Shown one piece after another: positions 18,543 through 27,475 of a DNA stretch of 64,000 bases. The translations under genes and the position numbers were made by a program. The DNA comes from Actinoplanes palleronii (GTDB lineage Bacteria > Actinomycetota > Actinomycetes > Mycobacteriales > Micromonosporaceae), in the NCBI RefSeq assembly GCF_016862315.1, contig NZ_BOMS01000088.1, positions 89,843 through 153,842 on the forward strand, in the 5' to 3' direction. The notes below the pieces were generated by a model. That model did no database searches, was not told the origin of the DNA, and was given only the letters and a program-made list of their open reading frames with translations. How positions within the stretch are numbered: the stretch's first letter is position 1; every line of letters starts with the position of its first letter.

Positions 18543-19495
18543 GGACGGGCGCCGCAGCCGGGCACGCCGGCTACTTCCACACGGCCGGGTGCTTCGGCTC
18601 GGATGACGAACTGCTCGGGCTCGCCGTGCCCTTCCTGACCGGCGGCGCCGCGAGCGGTGAAACCAGCGTGGTGGTCCTGAACGACCGCAACGCGCAGTTG
18701 GTGCGGGACGCGTTACCGGCGGGCGCCGCAGTCATCTTCCTGCCGGGTGGCGCGGTGTACGAGCGGCCCGCCGCGGCCATCCGGTCGTATCGGAAGCTGC
18801 TGGCCGGCCACGTGGCCGCCGGCGCGTCCCAGATCCGCATCTTCGGTGACCTGACCGCGGTCACGCACGGCGCGACCTGGGACTGGTGGGCCCGCTACGA
18901 GTCCGCCATCAACCGGGCCTACGACGATTTCCCGCTGTGGAGCATCTGCGCCTACGACACCCGCACGACACCGCCGGCCGCACTGGCCGATGTCATGCGC
19001 ACGCATCCCTGGACGGCCCTGCCGGACGGACGGAACGTACCCAACGCCGGCTTCACCGACCCGCACCTCTACCTGGGCGAACGTCACCCGCCGACCCCGG
19101 ATCCCGTGCTGGACGGCGAGCCGGCCGCCGAGCTGATCGACCCGACTCTTTCCGAGGCCCGCCAGGCGGTCCGCGGCGCCGACCGGGGCCACCTGGCGTC
19201 CACCGAGGTGGACGACCTGGTCGTGGCGGTCAGCGAGGCGGTGGCCAACGCCCAGCGGCACGGCTCCGGCCCGGTCCGGCTCCGGGTGTGGAGCAGCATC
19301 GATCGTCTCGTCGTGACGGTCACCGACGCCGGCACCGGCCCCGAAGACCCGTTCGCCGGGCTGGTGCCCGCCGGCGACGGCACGAACGGCGGCCTCGGGC
19401 TGTGGATCGCCCACCAGTCCTGCAACCACGTAGCCCTCTACCGCCACGACGACGGCTTCACGGTACGACTGACCGCCGGCGACCCCCACCACTGA
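18539..19495 (+). CDS. MEDS-domain protein with C-terminal RsbW-like ATPase domain
   Basis: Residues 5-165 are a MEDS domain (GYFHTAGCFGSDDELLGLAVPFL; LWSICAYDTR). Residues about 200-315 are an HATPase_c_2 (anti-sigma kinase) domain with N-box VSEAVANAQRH, G1 DAGTGPEDP and G2 GGLGLWIAHQSC. In the RsbW family such domains phosphorylate STAS antagonists and hold sigma factors. The start overlaps the upstream MEDS-STAS gene by 4 bases, implying coupled translation. No sigma factor gene is nearby, so the output is unknown. Confidence 0.85.
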   Translation: MRTGAAAGHAGYFHTAGCFGSDDELLGLAVPFLTGGAASGETSVVVLNDRNAQLVRDALPAGAAVIFLPGGAVYERPAAAIRSYRKLLAGHVAAGASQIRIFGDLTAVTHGATWDWWARYESAINRAYDDFPLWSICAYDTRTTPPAALADVMRTHPWTALPDGRNVPNAGFTDPHLYLGERHPPTPDPVLDGEPAAELIDPTLSEARQAVRGADRGHLASTEVDDLVVAVSEAVANAQRHGSGPVRLRVWSSIDRLVVTVTDAGTGPEDPFAGLVPAGDGTNGGLGLWIAHQSCNHVALYRHDDGFTVRLTAGDPHH

Positions 19496-19599
19496 CCGCG
19501 CCCGCGACTGGGGCCCTCAATCGATCAGCGTCGGACCCCGTACGTCACTATCGGCTGAGCCGGGCCGGCCTGATCGCTTGCGGATCGCGGCAGCCGGGT

Positions 19600-19776
19600 T
19601 CACCAGTGCACGGTCGCCGCGAGCACGCCTCCGGTGATCGTGACAGCCGCGCCGGCGATCAGCAAGCCCGTGCACAGCCTGTCGACGTGTCGTCCGGTCG
19701 GCGCGGCGGGCTGGTCGAGGAAGGCCACCAGGACACCCCACGCCAGGGCGACTGCGCCGATCCCGAGCCCGAACAT
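19600..19776 (-). CDS. Small two-helix membrane protein, hypothetical
   Basis: 58 residues from the ATG at 19776 with two clear hydrophobic segments (FGLGIGAVALAWGVLVAFL and LLIAGAAVTITGGVLAATV). The frame is open further upstream but without a better start. No family recognised and no strong ribosome binding site, so confidence is low. Confidence 0.4.
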   Translation of the reverse strand: MFGLGIGAVALAWGVLVAFLDQPAAPTGRHVDRLCTGLLIAGAAVTITGGVLAATVHW

Positions 19777-19974
19777 CAGCGCACGATCCGGCCAGTGGGC
19801 AGCAAACCAGGCTGCGTCATCGTGCCGCTCCGTTCGGTCGGTTCGGATCAGCCTGCGGCACGGGTGTGGCCGACGGCTGACCAGCCGGCGACGAGAACAT
19901 GACAGGCGTCGATGCAGCTCCTGGCCGGCCACCGAACGCCGCGGCCAGCGCAACGTCCTCGTACGATGGAGAGC

Positions 19975-20286
19975 ATGAATGGTTGGGTGTCGGTGTATTC
20001 CTCGGATGGTGGCGGTCGTTTCTCCCTGGCCGGTTGACTGGCCGACCGCGGCATCGACTGGAACCCTTTCACCGAGGGCGAGGTCCGCGGCGGCTTCATG
20101 TGCGGCCGCAACGACGAGACCGGCCGGTGGTGGTGCCGGCACTACCTGGACATCGACGCGGGCGCCCTGCGGCGGCTCGGCCTCCATCCCGATCAGCCGC
20201 TGTCCCGGATCGTCAGCCGCCCGCTACCGCCCTCACACGTGAAGAAGATCCTGGCGGAACGGCTGGCCCTCGAGGCATGGCAGTGA
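19975..20286 (+). pseudogene. Small unknown protein with internal TGA
   Basis: From the ATG at 19975 (upstream GATGGAGAGC) the frame reads MNGWVSVYSSDGGGRFSLAG, then TGA (20035-20037), then continues ADRGIDWNPFTEGEVRGGFMCGRNDE to RLALEAWQ and a stop at 20286. The two halves read as one protein of about 103 residues, with Trp the likely original residue (TGG to TGA). Alternatively, translation could restart at the ATG at 20098, giving 62 residues. Family unknown. Confidence 0.4.
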
Positions 20287-20399
20287 CCTCCCCGGCCCGG
20301 CCCGGCGCGGCTCCGGGCCGGCGGTGTGAACGAGCCGGAATCCAGGACGAGCACGCCGGCGTGACATCCGAGGTCAGGCGCAGGGGGCTTCGACCTCAG

Positions 20400-20650
20400 G
20401 ACGGGCTCCGGGCTTCCGGAGGCCTGGTCCGGCGGGGCCGGCCGGCGCGGAACGGTGAGCACCAGCAGCACGGTGAGCAGGCAGATGACGGCGGATCCGG
20501 ACCAGACGCCGGTGTAACCGCCGAACAGGTCGCGCAGGTAGCCGCCGCCGACCGCGCCGACCGCGCCGCCGAACTGGTGGGCCGTCCACATCCACCCGAA
20601 GACGATGCCGGCACCCCGCCCGCGGGGCCTGAGCAGCCGGGTCGGCCTGC
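20400..20650 (-). pseudogene. MFS transporter 3' fragment
   Basis: Minus-strand reading RPRGRGAGIVFGWMWTAHQFGGAVGAVGGGYLRDLFGGYTG...AVICLLTVLLVL matches the last two or three helices of MFS transporters (GAGxVFGW...HQxG...G..RD). No 5' part exists upstream, because the DUF4034-like gene ends at 20679. The frame then runs on past PAPPDQASGSPEP without a family-like stop, so the gene is truncated at both ends. Confidence 0.5.
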
Positions 20651-20678
20651 CGCCGCCGGCCCGGCCGGAGCGACGGAT

Positions 20679-21638
20679 TCAGTCGTCGTCGTCCGCGGGG
20701 TCCGGGTCGTCGGCCTTGTCGCGGGCCCTGTCGCGCAGCTCTTGGAAGCGTTCGACGGAGCGCCACGGGGTGGTCCGGAACTCGTCGTCGCCGATCAGGT
20801 CGTAGACGGCGCAGGCTTCCCGGAAGTACCGGCCCATCGTCAGGCCGTAGGCGAACTCGTTCCACACCCGCGGGGTCATGATCGACCTGTGGTAGTCGTC
20901 GTGCCAGAACGAGTTGTGGGCGGCCGCGTAGATCTCGCCGGCCACCTCGTTGCGCCGGAAGTGTTTGTTGTCGCCCGAGGACCACCGGTGCTCCCGGTGC
21001 GCTTCCGCGATGAGGACCGGGATGTCGGTGCCGGGACAGGCGGCAGCCCGGGTCCGGGCGAAGTCGAACATCGCCTCGGTGCTGCCGCTCCACTTCGGTT
21101 TCAGGTTCTCCAGCATCTGCTGGTGGCCGAACAGGTGAGTCGGGTCGATCGCGATGAGCTTGTCGAACCGGCGCCAGCGCTCCTGCTCCGGCAGCTGCCG
21201 TGCCCGGCCCAGGATGACCAGGTAGTGCCACGCCTCGGCGCATCCCGGATCGCGGTCGGTCACCTCGTCCAGGCAGTTCTCGGCCAGTTTGAGCCGGGAG
21301 AACCAGATCTTCCACTGCTCCGGGCTGACCGTGTCAGCGGTGCCGCCACCGCGGGCGTCCCAGGCCCAGTAGACGGCGCGGGCGCCGCGGACCAGCAGCG
21401 GAAGGGTGGAGTCAGGCTCGGCGCGGACCACGTCGGGGATCCACTCCTCCACGCCTGCCGCGCTTGCTACGTGCAGCATGTACGACATCAAGTGCACGGG
21501 GTCGGCGGCGGTGAGAATGTCGCGTACCGCCGGCCAGTCCCTGGCCTTCAGGCCCAGGTTGAGCTGCTGGAGGTCCGGAGCTTTCGCGAGCCCGACGGTC
21601 GTGGGGGCGGCGTCCTGCTGCTTCGTGAAAGGCCACAT
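20679..21638 (-). CDS. DUF4034-like protein, paralogue 1
   Basis: 319 residues, soluble, helix-rich and TPR-like. Diagnostic stretches are SPEQWKIWFSRLKLAENCLDEVTDRDP, the conserved KWSGSTEAMFDFARTRAAACP block and the ending VWNEFAYGLTMGRYFREACAVYDLIGD. This resembles actinobacterial proteins grouped as DUF4034, whose biochemical role is unknown. The tail is very acidic (DDPDPADDDD). It lies 6 bases after the end of the paralogue at 21645-22619 and is co-directional, so the two form a tandem pair and probably an operon. Confidence 0.75.
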   Translation of the reverse strand: MWPFTKQQDAAPTTVGLAKAPDLQQLNLGLKARDWPAVRDILTAADPVHLMSYMLHVASAAGVEEWIPDVVRAEPDSTLPLLVRGARAVYWAWDARGGGTADTVSPEQWKIWFSRLKLAENCLDEVTDRDPGCAEAWHYLVILGRARQLPEQERWRRFDKLIAIDPTHLFGHQQMLENLKPKWSGSTEAMFDFARTRAAACPGTDIPVLIAEAHREHRWSSGDNKHFRRNEVAGEIYAAAHNSFWHDDYHRSIMTPRVWNEFAYGLTMGRYFREACAVYDLIGDDEFRTTPWRSVERFQELRDRARDKADDPDPADDDD

Positions 21639-21644
21639 GACTGA

Positions 21645-22619
21645 TCAGAGATTCTTCTCGGTGTAGGTGCGGGAGCGGCGGAAGAACTTGATCGTTTCCC
21701 ATGGTTCCCGGGTGATCCAGTCCTCGCCGATCGACTCGAACAGGCTCCAGGCCGGCTTGTGGAAATCGCCCCAGGTGAACGCGTAGGCGAAGGTGTTCCA
21801 CACGATCGGCGTCAGCACCGAGATCGGATAGTCGTCGTGCCAGTACGAGGCCTGCGCCGCCTCCCAGACCTCGTCCATCACCTCGGCCGGCTCCCAGTCG
21901 GACAGCGGCGGCTCACGGTCCGGATCGTCCGGCTCGGCGAGCTGGTTCAGGTGGACGAACTGCTCCTGGTGCGCCAGCACGATCAGCGTCGGGATGTGGG
22001 TGCTGGGACAGGCGGCAGATTGCGTACGGGCGAACGCGAACATCGACTCCGAGCTACCGCCCCAGCGCGGGCTCAGCGCGAGAAGCATCTGCTCGTGGCC
22101 GAACCAGTGGTGCGGCTCGATCTCCACCAACCGTTGGAACCGCCGCCGGCGCTCCGGCTCGGGCAGGTTCCGCGCGCGGCTCAGGGCGATCGACCAGGTC
22201 CACGCGTCGGCACTTCCCGGATCGCGCCGGAGCACCTCCTCGACGCATTCCTCGGCCTGCCCTACGAGCCGGATCCAGAGCTGCGCTGCGGCGTCACTCA
22301 TCGTGCTGGTGAGCCCGTCCCGGCGCAGTTCCCAGGCCGAGGTCAGCAGGCCCGCACCGCGCAGCAGCAGCGGCAGGGTCGCGTCCGGCTCGCCGCGGAT
22401 GACGTCGGTGATCCACCGTTCCACCCCGACGGTGGTCGCGGCGACGGAGAAGTAGTACGCGCGAAGCTCGGGATCCTCCGCCTCGAGGATCCCGCGGGCG
22501 GTCGGCCAGTCGCGCCGGCGAAGCGCCCGGCGCAGGAGTTCGGCCTCCTCGTCGAGGAATCGGCAGAACTCCAGAGTCCCGTCGTCATCATCGGCTTCGT
22601 TCTTCTTGATCGACCACAC
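21645..22619 (-). CDS. DUF4034-like protein, paralogue 2
   Basis: Paralogue of the downstream gene, aligning over its full length (RWGGSSESMFAFARTQSAACP; VWNTFAYAFTWGDFHKPAWSLFESIGEDW). The GTG at 22619 is chosen because it makes the N-termini match (VWSIKKNE against MWPFTKQQ) and gives 324 against 319 residues. The frame stays open to 22694, but that extension is Arg-rich and unlike the paralogue. No signal peptide or membrane segment. Function unknown. Confidence 0.75.
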   Translation of the reverse strand: MWSIKKNEADDDDGTLEFCRFLDEEAELLRRALRRRDWPTARGILEAEDPELRAYYFSVAATTVGVERWITDVIRGEPDATLPLLLRGAGLLTSAWELRRDGLTSTMSDAAAQLWIRLVGQAEECVEEVLRRDPGSADAWTWSIALSRARNLPEPERRRRFQRLVEIEPHHWFGHEQMLLALSPRWGGSSESMFAFARTQSAACPSTHIPTLIVLAHQEQFVHLNQLAEPDDPDREPPLSDWEPAEVMDEVWEAAQASYWHDDYPISVLTPIVWNTFAYAFTWGDFHKPAWSLFESIGEDWITREPWETIKFFRRSRTYTEKNL

Positions 22620-22889
22620 GGCCGCCGATCCTATGTGCAACCGCCCCCGGTCCGGAAGATCAACTCCGCTCCGGGCCCGGCAGGGGGTCCTCACTTGCGG
22701 CCCTCGGTGCGGCGGATCGGTGCCCGGGCCCTGGCCGCACCGGCGACAGCGGGATTGCTGCGCGCCGGTCGGCTGCGGTGGGGAGCATTCGCGGCGAGAG
22801 CCGACTTCATGCGGGCTTCACGGCCGGAACCGGGCTGTCCCATCGTACGAAATGGAATTTGTCTCAATCTCTCTCGGCGTCCGGCGGGA

Positions 22890-23639
22890 TCAGATGCGGC
22901 CGAAGTCCTGGGTCCAGTAGATCGTGCCGATGGACGTGGTGGCGATGCCCACGCCGACCGCGGTGCTCGAGCAGTCGAGGATGTTCGCGCGGTGCCCGGC
23001 GCTGTTCATCCAGCCGGTGACGACCTCCTGCGGTGTGCGGTATCCCCAGGCGATGTTCTCCGCCGAGGCGCCGTTCTTCGGGTAGCCGGCGGTGACCTCA
23101 CGGGCGACGAAGTCGCTGCCGTTCGAGCCGGTGTGGCTGAAGAAGTTCTGCGCGATCATGTCGCTGCTGTGTGCCCGGGCGGCGGCGATGAGACGGCTGT
23201 CGATGCGCAGCGCGCCGCAGCCGTTGCTGAGGCGTTCGGTGTTGGTCAGCGCGACGACCTGTGTCTCGAAGTCGTTCGAGGTCGCCGGCGGCGCGGTCGA
23301 CGTTGTCGGCGTGACGGTCGGTGACGACGTGGGGCCGGGCGCGGAGGTCGTCGGCCGCACCGTCGGCGACGAGGTCGGCCGGGAGGCGCCGGGAGTCGCC
23401 GGCGGGGTGGGCCGGGAGGTGCCGGGAGTCGCGGGCGGGGTGGGCCGGGAAGCTGGCTTGCGGTGCCAGCGGTCGTCCGGCCGGTTCGGCTGCCCGTGCG
23501 GGTGGCCCGGGTTCGTGACGACGACACCCGTCGCGGCGGGCGGTGCCGCGGAGGCCGCAAGCGCCGGGCCCGCGACAGCGCACAACGGGGTGGCGATGAC
23601 GACGGCGGTGAGGGCGGCGCGGCGGAGCTTCCGGGTCAC
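22890..23639 (-). CDS. Secreted CAP/SCP-domain protein
   Basis: Exported protein. The GTG at 23639 follows GAAAGAGG and gives a clean signal peptide (VTRKLRRAALTAVVIATPLCAVAGPALA). Next is a Pro/Thr/Ser-rich linker with two tandem SRPTPPATPG repeats, then a CAP domain in the last 130 residues (LTNTERLSNGCGALRIDSRL, AARAHSSDM, FFSHTGSNGS, SAENIAWGY, GWMNSAGHRANILD). The HxH/E-type residues of bacterial CAP proteins are present. These proteins are secreted; some are stress-related or wall-associated, with the exact role unclear. Confidence 0.85.
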   Translation of the reverse strand: MTRKLRRAALTAVVIATPLCAVAGPALAASAAPPAATGVVVTNPGHPHGQPNRPDDRWHRKPASRPTPPATPGTSRPTPPATPGASRPTSSPTVRPTTSAPGPTSSPTVTPTTSTAPPATSNDFETQVVALTNTERLSNGCGALRIDSRLIAAARAHSSDMIAQNFFSHTGSNGSDFVAREVTAGYPKNGASAENIAWGYRTPQEVVTGWMNSAGHRANILDCSSTAVGVGIATTSIGTIYWTQDFGRI

Positions 23640-23933
23640 GAGGGTGCCTCTTTCTGCGGTCGACATGGTCACCGCTGTGATCGGGTGGGTCGGTCGCAGG
23701 GGGAGCAGAAGACCTCAACCGCAACTGTCGGCACCTGAAGCGCCACCGCAGGAGGTTCGCCGCGACGACCCGCCTGGCCCGGACCGCGCAAAACCGAGCC
23801 ATGCCACGGCGTCGGCGGCCCCCGGCCACCTCGAAGCCGGGCTCCGCGTCAACGTCGACGTCGAGGGCTCACCGCCGCCGAACCGGAGCCGGCGGATCAA
23901 GAGCTGGTCGGTCACGCGCTCCTGATCCGCGCC

Positions 23934-23966
23934 GAACCCGGTCCGCCTGCGGGGCGGACCGGGTTC
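23934..23966 (-). terminator. Perfect hairpin after the pectinase operon
   Basis: GAACCCGGTCCGCC (23934-23947) is the exact complement of 23953-23966, with a 5-base loop. It lies 14 bases beyond the stop of the pectate lyase gene. Confidence 0.8.
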
Positions 23967-23980
23967 GTGACCGGTTATGG

Positions 23981-24967
23981 TCAGAGCTTGCCGGTGCCCG
24001 CCCCGGCCTTCACCGCGGCCTTGACGTTGGCGGCCGCTTCCGGCGTGTACGCGTACGGGATCGCCGCGACGCTCGCCGGGTTGCGGACCAGCTCCGTACC
24101 CGAATTGACCTTGTAGTTGTTGAGGACCTTGATGTTGCCCAGATTCGTGTCACCGATGGTCATGGTGGGTTTGGCGACGTTCTCGAAATAGTTGCGCTCG
24201 ACGAACACCCCGGCGTTCATGGCCGAGGCGACACCGTACGAACCGATGTTGCTGTAGTAGTTGTTCAGCACGTGGACCGGGTTGGCGAAGCGCACCCGGG
24301 GGTGGCGCTGGTTGGTGCCGTCGAACCAGTTGTGCACGTAGGTGGTGCGCAGGTGCCCGAGGTCCTGGGCGCCGTTGTCATCGCTGTGGCCGAGCAGCAT
24401 CGACTTGTCGTGGTCGTGCAGGTGGTTCCAGGACACCGTGACGAAGTCCGAGCCGCGCTTGATGTCGATCAGGCCGTCGAAGCCGTTGGACAGGTCGTTG
24501 TGGTCGATCCACACGTTCGTGGAGCCGGACTGGACGTTGATCGCGTCGTCGCTGGCGTTCGTGAAGACCAGGTTCCGGATGATCACGTTCTTGACGCCGG
24601 AGAGGTTGAAACCGCCGCCGGTGACGCCGGAGCTCGCCCCGGAGCCGAGGACGGTCTTGTTCGACGCGACCGTGTACATCCCGGAGATCGTGATCATCCC
24701 GGAGATCTTGACGGTCTGCGCGGTGCTGGACGCCAGCGCGGTTTTCAGCGCCGCGGCGGTGTTGACGGTGACGACGGTGCTGCTGCCGCCGCCCTTGGTG
24801 CCGCCGTTGAGCGCGGCGAAACCGACCGGGCTGCTCTCCGCGGCGGACGCGTCGAGCTGGCCGACGGCCAGCATCGTGCCGGCGGCCAGGACGCTCACCG
24901 AGATCGCGGCGGCGGCCATGACGCGGCGCCGGCGGCGGGAACGGGCCGGAGGTGCGGTTGCGGACAT
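23981..24967 (-). CDS. Secreted pectate lyase (PL1 family)
   Basis: 328 residues. A twin-Arg-rich leader (RSRRRRRVMAAAAISVSVLAAGTMLA) precedes a right-handed beta-helix. PL1 landmarks are VWIDHNDLSNGFDGLIDIKRGSDFVTVSWNH (the vWiDH and calcium-site region) and HNWFDGTNQRHPRVRF, which carries the catalytic Arg. The enzyme cleaves polygalacturonate by beta-elimination outside the cell, with calcium. The ATG at 24967 has GGAAGG upstream. It is the last gene of a three-gene pectin operon, 20 bases after the esterase. Confidence 0.92.
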   Translation of the reverse strand: MSATAPPARSRRRRRVMAAAAISVSVLAAGTMLAVGQLDASAAESSPVGFAALNGGTKGGGSSTVVTVNTAAALKTALASSTAQTVKISGMITISGMYTVASNKTVLGSGASSGVTGGGFNLSGVKNVIIRNLVFTNASDDAINVQSGSTNVWIDHNDLSNGFDGLIDIKRGSDFVTVSWNHLHDHDKSMLLGHSDDNGAQDLGHLRTTYVHNWFDGTNQRHPRVRFANPVHVLNNYYSNIGSYGVASAMNAGVFVERNYFENVAKPTMTIGDTNLGNIKVLNNYKVNSGTELVRNPASVAAIPYAYTPEAAANVKAAVKAGAGTGKL

Positions 24968-24987
24968 GGGGGATCCTTCCGGGGGAT

Positions 24988-25821
24988 TCAGTACGGGGCG
25001 GTGGCCGGCCAGACGATCTTGCTGTCCGGGATGGAGGTGTTCGTGAGCTGCTTGAAGTACGCCGCGGGCAGCACCGCCTGGCTCTGCAGGGCGGTGCCGA
25101 TCAGCCGGGCGACCTCGATCGCGCCGTGCGCCTGGAAGTGCGTGTTGTCCGCGGCCCCGGCCGGATAGTTGGGGCTCTGCCCGGCGCTCAGGAACAGGAA
25201 GCACGCCTTGGTGCCCTCGACGCCGAGCCGGTTCCACAGCGCCATGCTGGACGTGCTCAGGTCGACGAGCGGCACGCCCTTGGCCGCGGCCAGCTGGCGC
25301 ATCGCGGCCGGGTAGGCCCCGTGCGAGGCGGTGGCCACCCCGGCGCTGGTGAACCGGCGCCGCTCGACCGGCGTGATCAGGACCGGCTTCGCGCCCTTGG
25401 CCCGGGCCTTGTCGACGTACTGGCTCAGGTAGGACTGGTAGGTCGTCGCCGGCTCGGTGTACCGCGCCGGGTCGTCGGTCTTCTCGTCGTTGTGCCCGAA
25501 CGAGATGAGCAGGTAGTCGCCGCTCCTGATCAGGCCGAGGATGTGGTCGAGCCGGCCCAGGTCGACGAAGCTCTTGGAGCTGGCGCCGGACTTGGCCACG
25601 TTGACCACGCTCGCGTCCGGGGTCAGGAACAGTTGCAGGGCCTGGCCCCATCCGGTCCGCGGCCGGTATCCGGTGACGTACGTCGAGGCCGTCGAGTCAC
25701 CGGCGACGTACACGCGCACGGCGGTCGCGGCCGAGGCCGGTCGCGCCGTGACGAGCCCGGACGTGGCCCCCGCGGTGATCGCCGCGGCCGCGGTCAGCAG
25801 CGCGGATCTACGCGTTGGCAT
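24988..25821 (-). CDS. Secreted SGNH esterase, rhamnogalacturonan acetylesterase type
   Basis: 277 residues with a Tat-like leader (MPTRRSALLTAAAAITAGATSG). SGNH blocks are VAGDSTAS (Ser nucleophile), a Gly in NVAKSGASSKSF, SFGHNDEKTDD (Asn block) and DNTHFQAHGA (Asp/His). The NTHFQ ending is typical of rhamnogalacturonan acetylesterases (CE12-like). It removes acetyl groups so that lyases can reach pectin. Its ATG overlaps the stop of the upstream pectin methylesterase (TGATG), showing translational coupling. Confidence 0.88.
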   Translation of the reverse strand: MPTRRSALLTAAAAITAGATSGLVTARPASAATAVRVYVAGDSTASTYVTGYRPRTGWGQALQLFLTPDASVVNVAKSGASSKSFVDLGRLDHILGLIRSGDYLLISFGHNDEKTDDPARYTEPATTYQSYLSQYVDKARAKGAKPVLITPVERRRFTSAGVATASHGAYPAAMRQLAAAKGVPLVDLSTSSMALWNRLGVEGTKACFLFLSAGQSPNYPAGAADNTHFQAHGAIEVARLIGTALQSQAVLPAAYFKQLTNTSIPDSKIVWPATAPY

Positions 25822-27266
25822 CAGCCGACCGGGTTCCACGCGTCGGTGCCGGCCAGGTACTTCTGCGGGGTGTAGTTTGCGGCCTGCGCGTCGGTGAGCT
25901 GCGTGCGGTTGCTGTTGACGGTCGCGCCGGCGCCGGTGTTCTTGTACTCGTAGAACCGGGCGTTCTGCCAGGTGTTGGTGGACATGTTGACCCACGGCTG
26001 GGCGGTGGCGATGGTGGCGCTCAGCGACGACTCGCGATAGGTCACCTGCGCGCCCTGGCCCCACGGCCGGCCGAGCTGGGTGGTGTCGGCGGTGGCGCCG
26101 GTGATCGTCGACTGGTAGATCAGGAAGCCGTACGTCTGGGCCGCCGGGGTGTTCGCCGCGGTGATCGGCCCGCCGGTGCTGCGCTTCTCGTAGATGGTGC
26201 AGGCGTGGAACACCGCCGAGCCGTTGCCGTAGATGAAGTCGACGGTCCCCTCGATGTACGAGTTCGCGATGTACGCCCGCGCACTGTTGTAGATCAGCAG
26301 GGTGTCCTGGTCGGCGGTGACCCGGACGTTCTTGAGGACCGCCCTGTCGCCGTAGAGGGCCAGCGCGAGCGCCTGCGACGCCGCCACGGTCTCGTCGTAG
26401 TCGTTGTTGAACGTCAGGTTGGTGGCGTTGAACTCTTTCGCCTGCACGTAGACGGTGGCCGACCCGGTGGTGCCGGCCGTCGAGGCGGGCTTGTTGTTGA
26501 CGATCACCGTGGCGGACGGCGCCGAGCCCAGGCCCTGGAAGGTGATGAACGGCTTGTTCGACGGGATGACCACGCTCTCCCGGTACGTACCGGCCTTGAT
26601 CGCGATCGTCTTACGGATGGTGTTGTTCGCCGGCACCGCGTCGACGGCGGCCTGCACGGTGCTGTACTGCCCGGTGCCGTCCTTGGCCACGGTCAGGCTG
26701 CCGGCCGGCGGCGTGGTGCCGCCGGTGACCGGGGTGAACGCCCACTGCTTGTTGCTGTTGGCCGAGCAGGTCTCCTGGATGATCGCGGCGCCGGACGAGG
26801 TCGACGCGCCCTTGTCGGTGACGCAGAGTCCACTGCCGACCCCGACGATCTGGTACGTGCCGGTGCCGCTCGCGGTGAGCCTCCACTGCTGGTTGGTCTG
26901 CGACGACACACAGGTGTACTGCTGCAACTGCACGCCGGAGGTGGTGGAGTGATCCGGCACGTCGATGCACTTACCGCTGTTGACGTTCTTCACCTGGTAG
27001 ACCGAGCCGACCGCCACCAGCGTGAACTGCTGCCAGGTGGCACTCGGCGTGCAGCCCCACTGCTGCAACAGCGCGCTGTTCTCCTTCGACCCGGCGGTCA
27101 CGTCGGCACACATGCCGCTCTTGGTCACCGCCAACTGGTACGTCACGCCGGCGGCCGGTGCTGCGGCCGCCTCCGACGGGAGCGCCGCGTAACCGGCCAC
27201 GGCGCTGGGGACGGCCAGCACCACGGCGGCCACCAGCAACCGCGTTCTCCTTCTGATCCCTGACAT
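25821..27266 (-). CDS. Secreted pectin methylesterase (CE8) with N-terminal ricin-type lectin domain
   Basis: 481 residues: signal peptide 1-36, then a ricin-B/CBM13-like lectin domain (about 40-175, repeated QQW motifs), a short linker, and a CE8 beta-helix. Catalytic signatures are ASQALAL, ADQDTLL, GTVDFIYGNGSAVF and LGRPWGQGA, carrying the two Asp and the Arg of the family. The enzyme demethylates pectin outside the cell, feeding the pectate lyase two genes on. It is first in the operon, divergent from the deacetylase gene at 27476. Confidence 0.92.
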   Translation of the reverse strand: MSGIRRRTRLLVAAVVLAVPSAVAGYAALPSEAAAAPAAGVTYQLAVTKSGMCADVTAGSKENSALLQQWGCTPSATWQQFTLVAVGSVYQVKNVNSGKCIDVPDHSTTSGVQLQQYTCVSSQTNQQWRLTASGTGTYQIVGVGSGLCVTDKGASTSSGAAIIQETCSANSNKQWAFTPVTGGTTPPAGSLTVAKDGTGQYSTVQAAVDAVPANNTIRKTIAIKAGTYRESVVIPSNKPFITFQGLGSAPSATVIVNNKPASTAGTTGSATVYVQAKEFNATNLTFNNDYDETVAASQALALALYGDRAVLKNVRVTADQDTLLIYNSARAYIANSYIEGTVDFIYGNGSAVFHACTIYEKRSTGGPITAANTPAAQTYGFLIYQSTITGATADTTQLGRPWGQGAQVTYRESSLSATIATAQPWVNMSTNTWQNARFYEYKNTGAGATVNSNRTQLTDAQAANYTPQKYLAGTDAWNPVG

Positions 27267-27475
27267 CGCAGGTCCCTTCTAGGCGTCATCGATGGCTCTC
27301 CCGGCCGAGGACGACCCGGGGAGCCTGCCTAGTAGTTGCGCCAGCCGGCCGCCGATCACAGAAATCACGGAATTTCATAGCCGCATGTCGATCGGTGGCC
27401 GTCCGGATGGCATGCGCGAAGGGCGATCTGGCGCGACAACTGTGATAGACAGACCTCAATGACATGGGAGGTCGG

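Noticed and set aside
12607..20037. Idea that the TGA and TAG lesions nearby were made by the deaminase toxin
   Set aside because: All are C-to-T or G-to-A changes, but the mutated cytosines lie in CC or GC contexts rather than the TC context known for DddA, and such transitions are the common bacterial mutation anyway.
25815..27263. A long plus-strand frame opposite the pectin methylesterase gene
   Set aside because: Composition is repetitive Gly/Arg/Val without motifs, while the minus strand encodes an unmistakable signal peptide, lectin and CE8 domain.
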